From NCBI GenBank assembly GCA_023417955.1, contig JAEZDW010000428.1, forward strand, positions 1 to 8,726: DNA of 8,726 bases. The letters are read 5' to 3'. The notes below the pieces were generated by a model. The model was not told the DNA's origin. It worked only from the letters and a program-made list of their open reading frames with translations, and did not search any database. Every line of letters begins with the position of its first letter. Position 1 is the stretch's first letter. Source of the stretch: Bacteroidota bacterium (lineage in GTDB: Bacteria > Bacteroidota > Bacteroidia > Cytophagales > Cyclobacteriaceae). Of this stretch, positions 7,396-8,726 are shown piece by piece. The position numbers were made by a program, and so were the translations under genes.

Positions 7396-7417
7396 ATGCT
7401 TTTTTGCAATTTGTCAA
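7389..7417 (-). promoter_or_regulatory. Predicted promoter of the xylB-xylA operon
   Basis: On the minus strand, TTGACA (7417 to 7412) is followed by TACCTTG (7395 to 7389). Counting TTG to TA gives a 19-base spacing, the same as in the divergent promoter. The -7 box is imperfect (TACCTTG rather than TAnnTTTG). The expected start lies near 7383, giving a leader of roughly 50 bases before the xylB ATG. The -7 box falls inside the right arm of the inverted repeat. Confidence 0.5.
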
Positions 7418-7427
7418 TTTAAGCGAC

Positions 7428-8123
7428 ATGAAGAAAAATTCTTTCCCCGAGTCGGTCATTGATGCACTATCTATTGACTGTTTGATATTCGGGTTCAAGA
7501 AAAATGAACTTGATATACTTCTCGTACAGCACGGAGAAGGTATCAGCAAGGGGAAATGGGCTTTGCCGGGAGGCTGGATACGTTATAATGAATCAATTGA
7601 CGCTGCTGCCAACCGAATTCTGAAAGACCTTACCGGGGTTTCGAACATCTATCTGGAGCAGTTACGCGCGTTCGGTGAAACGAACCGCTACCCCGACAAA
7701 CGCGTAATCACAATCGCATATTATGCGCTGGTGAAACCCGAAGACTACACACTGCACGCAGGGTTTACGGCGGCCGATGCGCGCTGGTTCAAACTAAGCG
7801 ATATTCCCACCCTGCCCTATGACCACTCTTCTATATTAAAGGCAGCGCTTGGCCACCTTCGCCACAAAGTTCGGCACGAGCCTGTTGGGTTCAATCTCCT
7901 TCCAAAGAAATTCACGCTGCTTCAACTTCAGGAATTATATGAAGCAATCCTCGAGCGTAAGCTTGACAAACCCAATTTCAGAAGGAAGCTTATGAAGATG
8001 AATCTACTGGAAGTCTGCAAAGAAAAACAAACAGATGTTTCTCATCGCGCCGCGAGTCTGTACCGCTTCGACAAACGCACATACGATAAATTGAGAGAAA
8101 AGGGACTGACATTTGAGTTATGA
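7428..8123 (+). CDS. Nudix-domain winged-helix transcriptional regulator (NrtR/AraR-like), probable xylose operon regulator
   Basis: The protein has an N-terminal Nudix fold (about 12-135) and a C-terminal winged-helix DNA-binding region (about 150-231), with a likely recognition stretch around FTLLQLQELYEAIL (162-175) and DKPNFRRKL (180-188). This is the architecture of NrtR-family regulators; in Bacteroidota a related AraR controls arabinose genes. The Nudix box spans G49 to V71 and keeps G49, E55, R63 and G70. The catalytic EExxEE-type positions are I64, D67 and L68, so hydrolysis is unlikely and the domain probably senses a sugar or sugar phosphate. I chose the ATG at 7428 (231 residues) over an in-frame TTG at 7404, because the latter lies close to the predicted transcription start and adds no domain. 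It is divergent from xylB and shares an operator-like repeat with it, so xylose-responsive control of xylBA and itself is the most likely role. Confidence 0.92.
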   Translation: MKKNSFPESVIDALSIDCLIFGFKKNELDILLVQHGEGISKGKWALPGGWIRYNESIDAAANRILKDLTGVSNIYLEQLRAFGETNRYPDKRVITIAYYALVKPEDYTLHAGFTAADARWFKLSDIPTLPYDHSSILKAALGHLRHKVRHEPVGFNLLPKKFTLLQLQELYEAILERKLDKPNFRRKLMKMNLLEVCKEKQTDVSHRAASLYRFDKRTYDKLREKGLTFEL

Positions 8124-8183
8124 TGCGTAACGTGTGAAGTTCAAAGCAAGCCGTTGAAGTTTAAAGACTGATCCAGAAACTTG

Positions 8184-8227
8184 CTCCTAAACGCTTCAAC
8201 TTTAGAGCGGTTGGGAGATTTTTTTTT
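8184..8227 (+). terminator. Probable intrinsic terminator of the Nudix regulator
   Basis: CTCC (8184-8187) pairs with GGAG (8214-8217), and AACGCT (8190-8195) pairs with AGCGGTT (8206-8212) with one bulged base. Together they make an imperfect stem of about ten pairs around a 10-base loop. An A and nine T (8219-8227) follow directly. It begins about 60 bases after the regulator's stop codon. The stem is interrupted, so termination efficiency is uncertain. Confidence 0.5.
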
Positions 8228-8293
8228 GATGATTGAGATCAGAATTCAGCCTCAATTTTCGGCTCGTTTTGCTCCCGCAATTACTTCGCTGAT

Positions 8294-8348
8294 CCTACCT
8301 GCATCCTACCTGCAACCTACCTGCAACCTACCTGCAACTTACCTGAAT
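8294..8348. repeat. Tandem repeat, five copies of an 11-base unit
   Basis: The unit CCTACCTGCAA is repeated head to tail. Copies 2-4 (8305-8337) are identical, copy 1 (8294-8304) differs in its last base and copy 5 (8338-8348) is degenerate. The 11-base period is not a multiple of three, which argues against a protein-coding origin. It may be a slippage-prone minisatellite or an array of binding sites. Confidence 0.9.
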
Positions 8349-8358
8349 GATTCGCTGT

Positions 8359-8399
8359 ATGCAACGAGTTGCGCAATCCTGTTGTGCACCGCGTTGCAT
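8359..8399. repeat. Imperfect 41-base inverted repeat
   Basis: The outer arms ATGCAACG (8359-8366) and CGTTGCAT (8392-8399) are perfectly complementary. The inner arms TGCGCAA (8370-8376) and TTGTGCA (8382-8388) add seven pairs including one wobble, leaving a 3-by-3 internal loop and a 5-base apical loop. No T tract follows on either strand, so it is not a standard terminator. It begins 10 bases after the tandem repeat. Confidence 0.6.
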
Positions 8400-8691
8400 G
8401 GGGTAACAGCACCTGCCCATGTTTGGAAATACGCTCGAAAATTCCTATCGCTGTACACAACTTCAGGCTACGGCTGCACTGCTATTGAAATGAGTAAGGC
8501 TCATGAGCCCGAGAGCGCCACTCTTTGGAATTTGCAAGCCGCGAGCTTCGGGCAAGTCTGTCTCATGCTGACTTGAATGGTTGCGATTTTGACAGCATTC
8601 AAACGTTATAAATGTAAATTTTACACGCTTCAGGGATTGCAGATAAAAAATTTTCGGGGCATCTTCATGGCTGCTAAAACTTAAACCTACA

Positions 8692-8726
8692 ATGGAAAAG
8701 ACATTTAACGCGTCTCGTCTCTTTCT
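8692..8726 (+). CDS. Possible start of a gene running off the window
   Basis: An ATG at 8692 opens a frame MEKTFNASRLF that stays open to the window end, only 11 codons. Short N termini of this style (Met, acidic or amide residues, then F-N and a basic residue) occur at the start of some Bacteroidota membrane proteins, but so few residues allow no family call. No Shine-Dalgarno sequence is seen, which carries little weight in this phylum. The AT-rich region before it could hold a promoter. Confidence 0.4.
   Translation, partial: MEKTFNASRLF

Larger units (their letters stand above)
8124..8691. other. Long non-coding region rich in repeats
   Basis: About 570 bases follow the regulator without a convincing gene. 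In order it holds two GAAGTTyAAAG direct repeats 20 bases apart (8136-8146, 8156-8166), a terminator-like hairpin with a T run, an 11-base tandem repeat, a 41-base imperfect hairpin, a 12-base palindrome GGCTCATGAGCC (8498-8509) and distant complementary arms GCCCGA/TCGGGC (8507-8512, 8548-8553). An AT-rich stretch near 8588-8622 could hold a weak promoter for the gene starting at 8692, but its spacing (TTG to TAAATTTT, 23 bases) is long. No tRNA, transposase or recombinase remnant is recognised. Confidence 0.7.

Noticed and set aside
7404..7427. Upstream TTG start for the Nudix regulator adding eight residues
   Set aside because: The predicted transcription start is near 7391, leaving almost no leader, and the ATG at 7428 gives a natural N terminus.
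8294..8399. Tandem repeat plus hairpin as a CRISPR array
   Set aside because: The units are 11 bases with no spacers, and no cas gene is present.
8181..8576. Open frame of 131 codons across the tail region
   Set aside because: It starts with TTG inside the terminator hairpin, runs through the T run and through an 11-base tandem repeat, and its product has no recognisable domain. It is better explained as a chance open frame.

Overview
The window looks like a chromosomal stretch from a member of the Bacteroidota, probably a free-living Cytophagia or Chitinophagia relative. The reasons are the gene families (DUF1080, a lipoprotein cytochrome c, a class II xylose isomerase, a Nudix-type pentose regulator), the near absence of Shine-Dalgarno sequences, and promoter-like TTG-N19-TAnnTTTG elements typical of this phylum. 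Genus cannot be decided from the sequence alone.

Layout. Seven of the eight complete genes lie on the minus strand. From right to left they form three blocks. (1) xylB (5824-7329) and xylA (4445-5773) form a two-gene xylose operon that ends in a good intrinsic terminator (4383-4414). (2) A single small exported protein of unknown function (3694-4245) resembles the DUF4468 group. (3) A sugar-oxidation group follows: a Gfo/Idh/MocA oxidoreductase (2389-3549), a sugar phosphate isomerase/epimerase-type TIM barrel (1237-2295), a lipoprotein cytochrome c (761-1225) and an exported DUF1080 3-keto-disaccharide hydrolase-like protein (45-752). The last three are separated by only 8-11 bases. The single plus-strand gene, a Nudix-winged-helix regulator (7428-8123), is divergent from xylB.

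How the genes work together. The regulator's Nudix box has lost its catalytic glutamates, so it is probably a ligand sensor rather than a hydrolase. The 98-base divergent gap holds an inverted repeat with 11-base arms (7367-7395). It overlaps the -7 boxes of a predicted promoter on each strand, which suggests autoregulation and control of xylBA. The left-hand group fits a pathway in which a glycoside is oxidised at C3, cleaved by the DUF1080 protein and further processed by the isomerase and dehydrogenase. The DUF1080 protein and cytochrome c carry export signals, whereas the other two do not, so the pathway seems split across the inner membrane.

The right end (8124-8691) has no convincing gene. 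It holds a probable terminator, a five-copy 11-base tandem repeat, a 41-base imperfect hairpin and smaller palindromes. A possible new gene starts at 8692 and runs off the window.

I did not find a clearly novel system. The most interesting items are the regulator-operator arrangement and the split-compartment 3-ketosugar operon.
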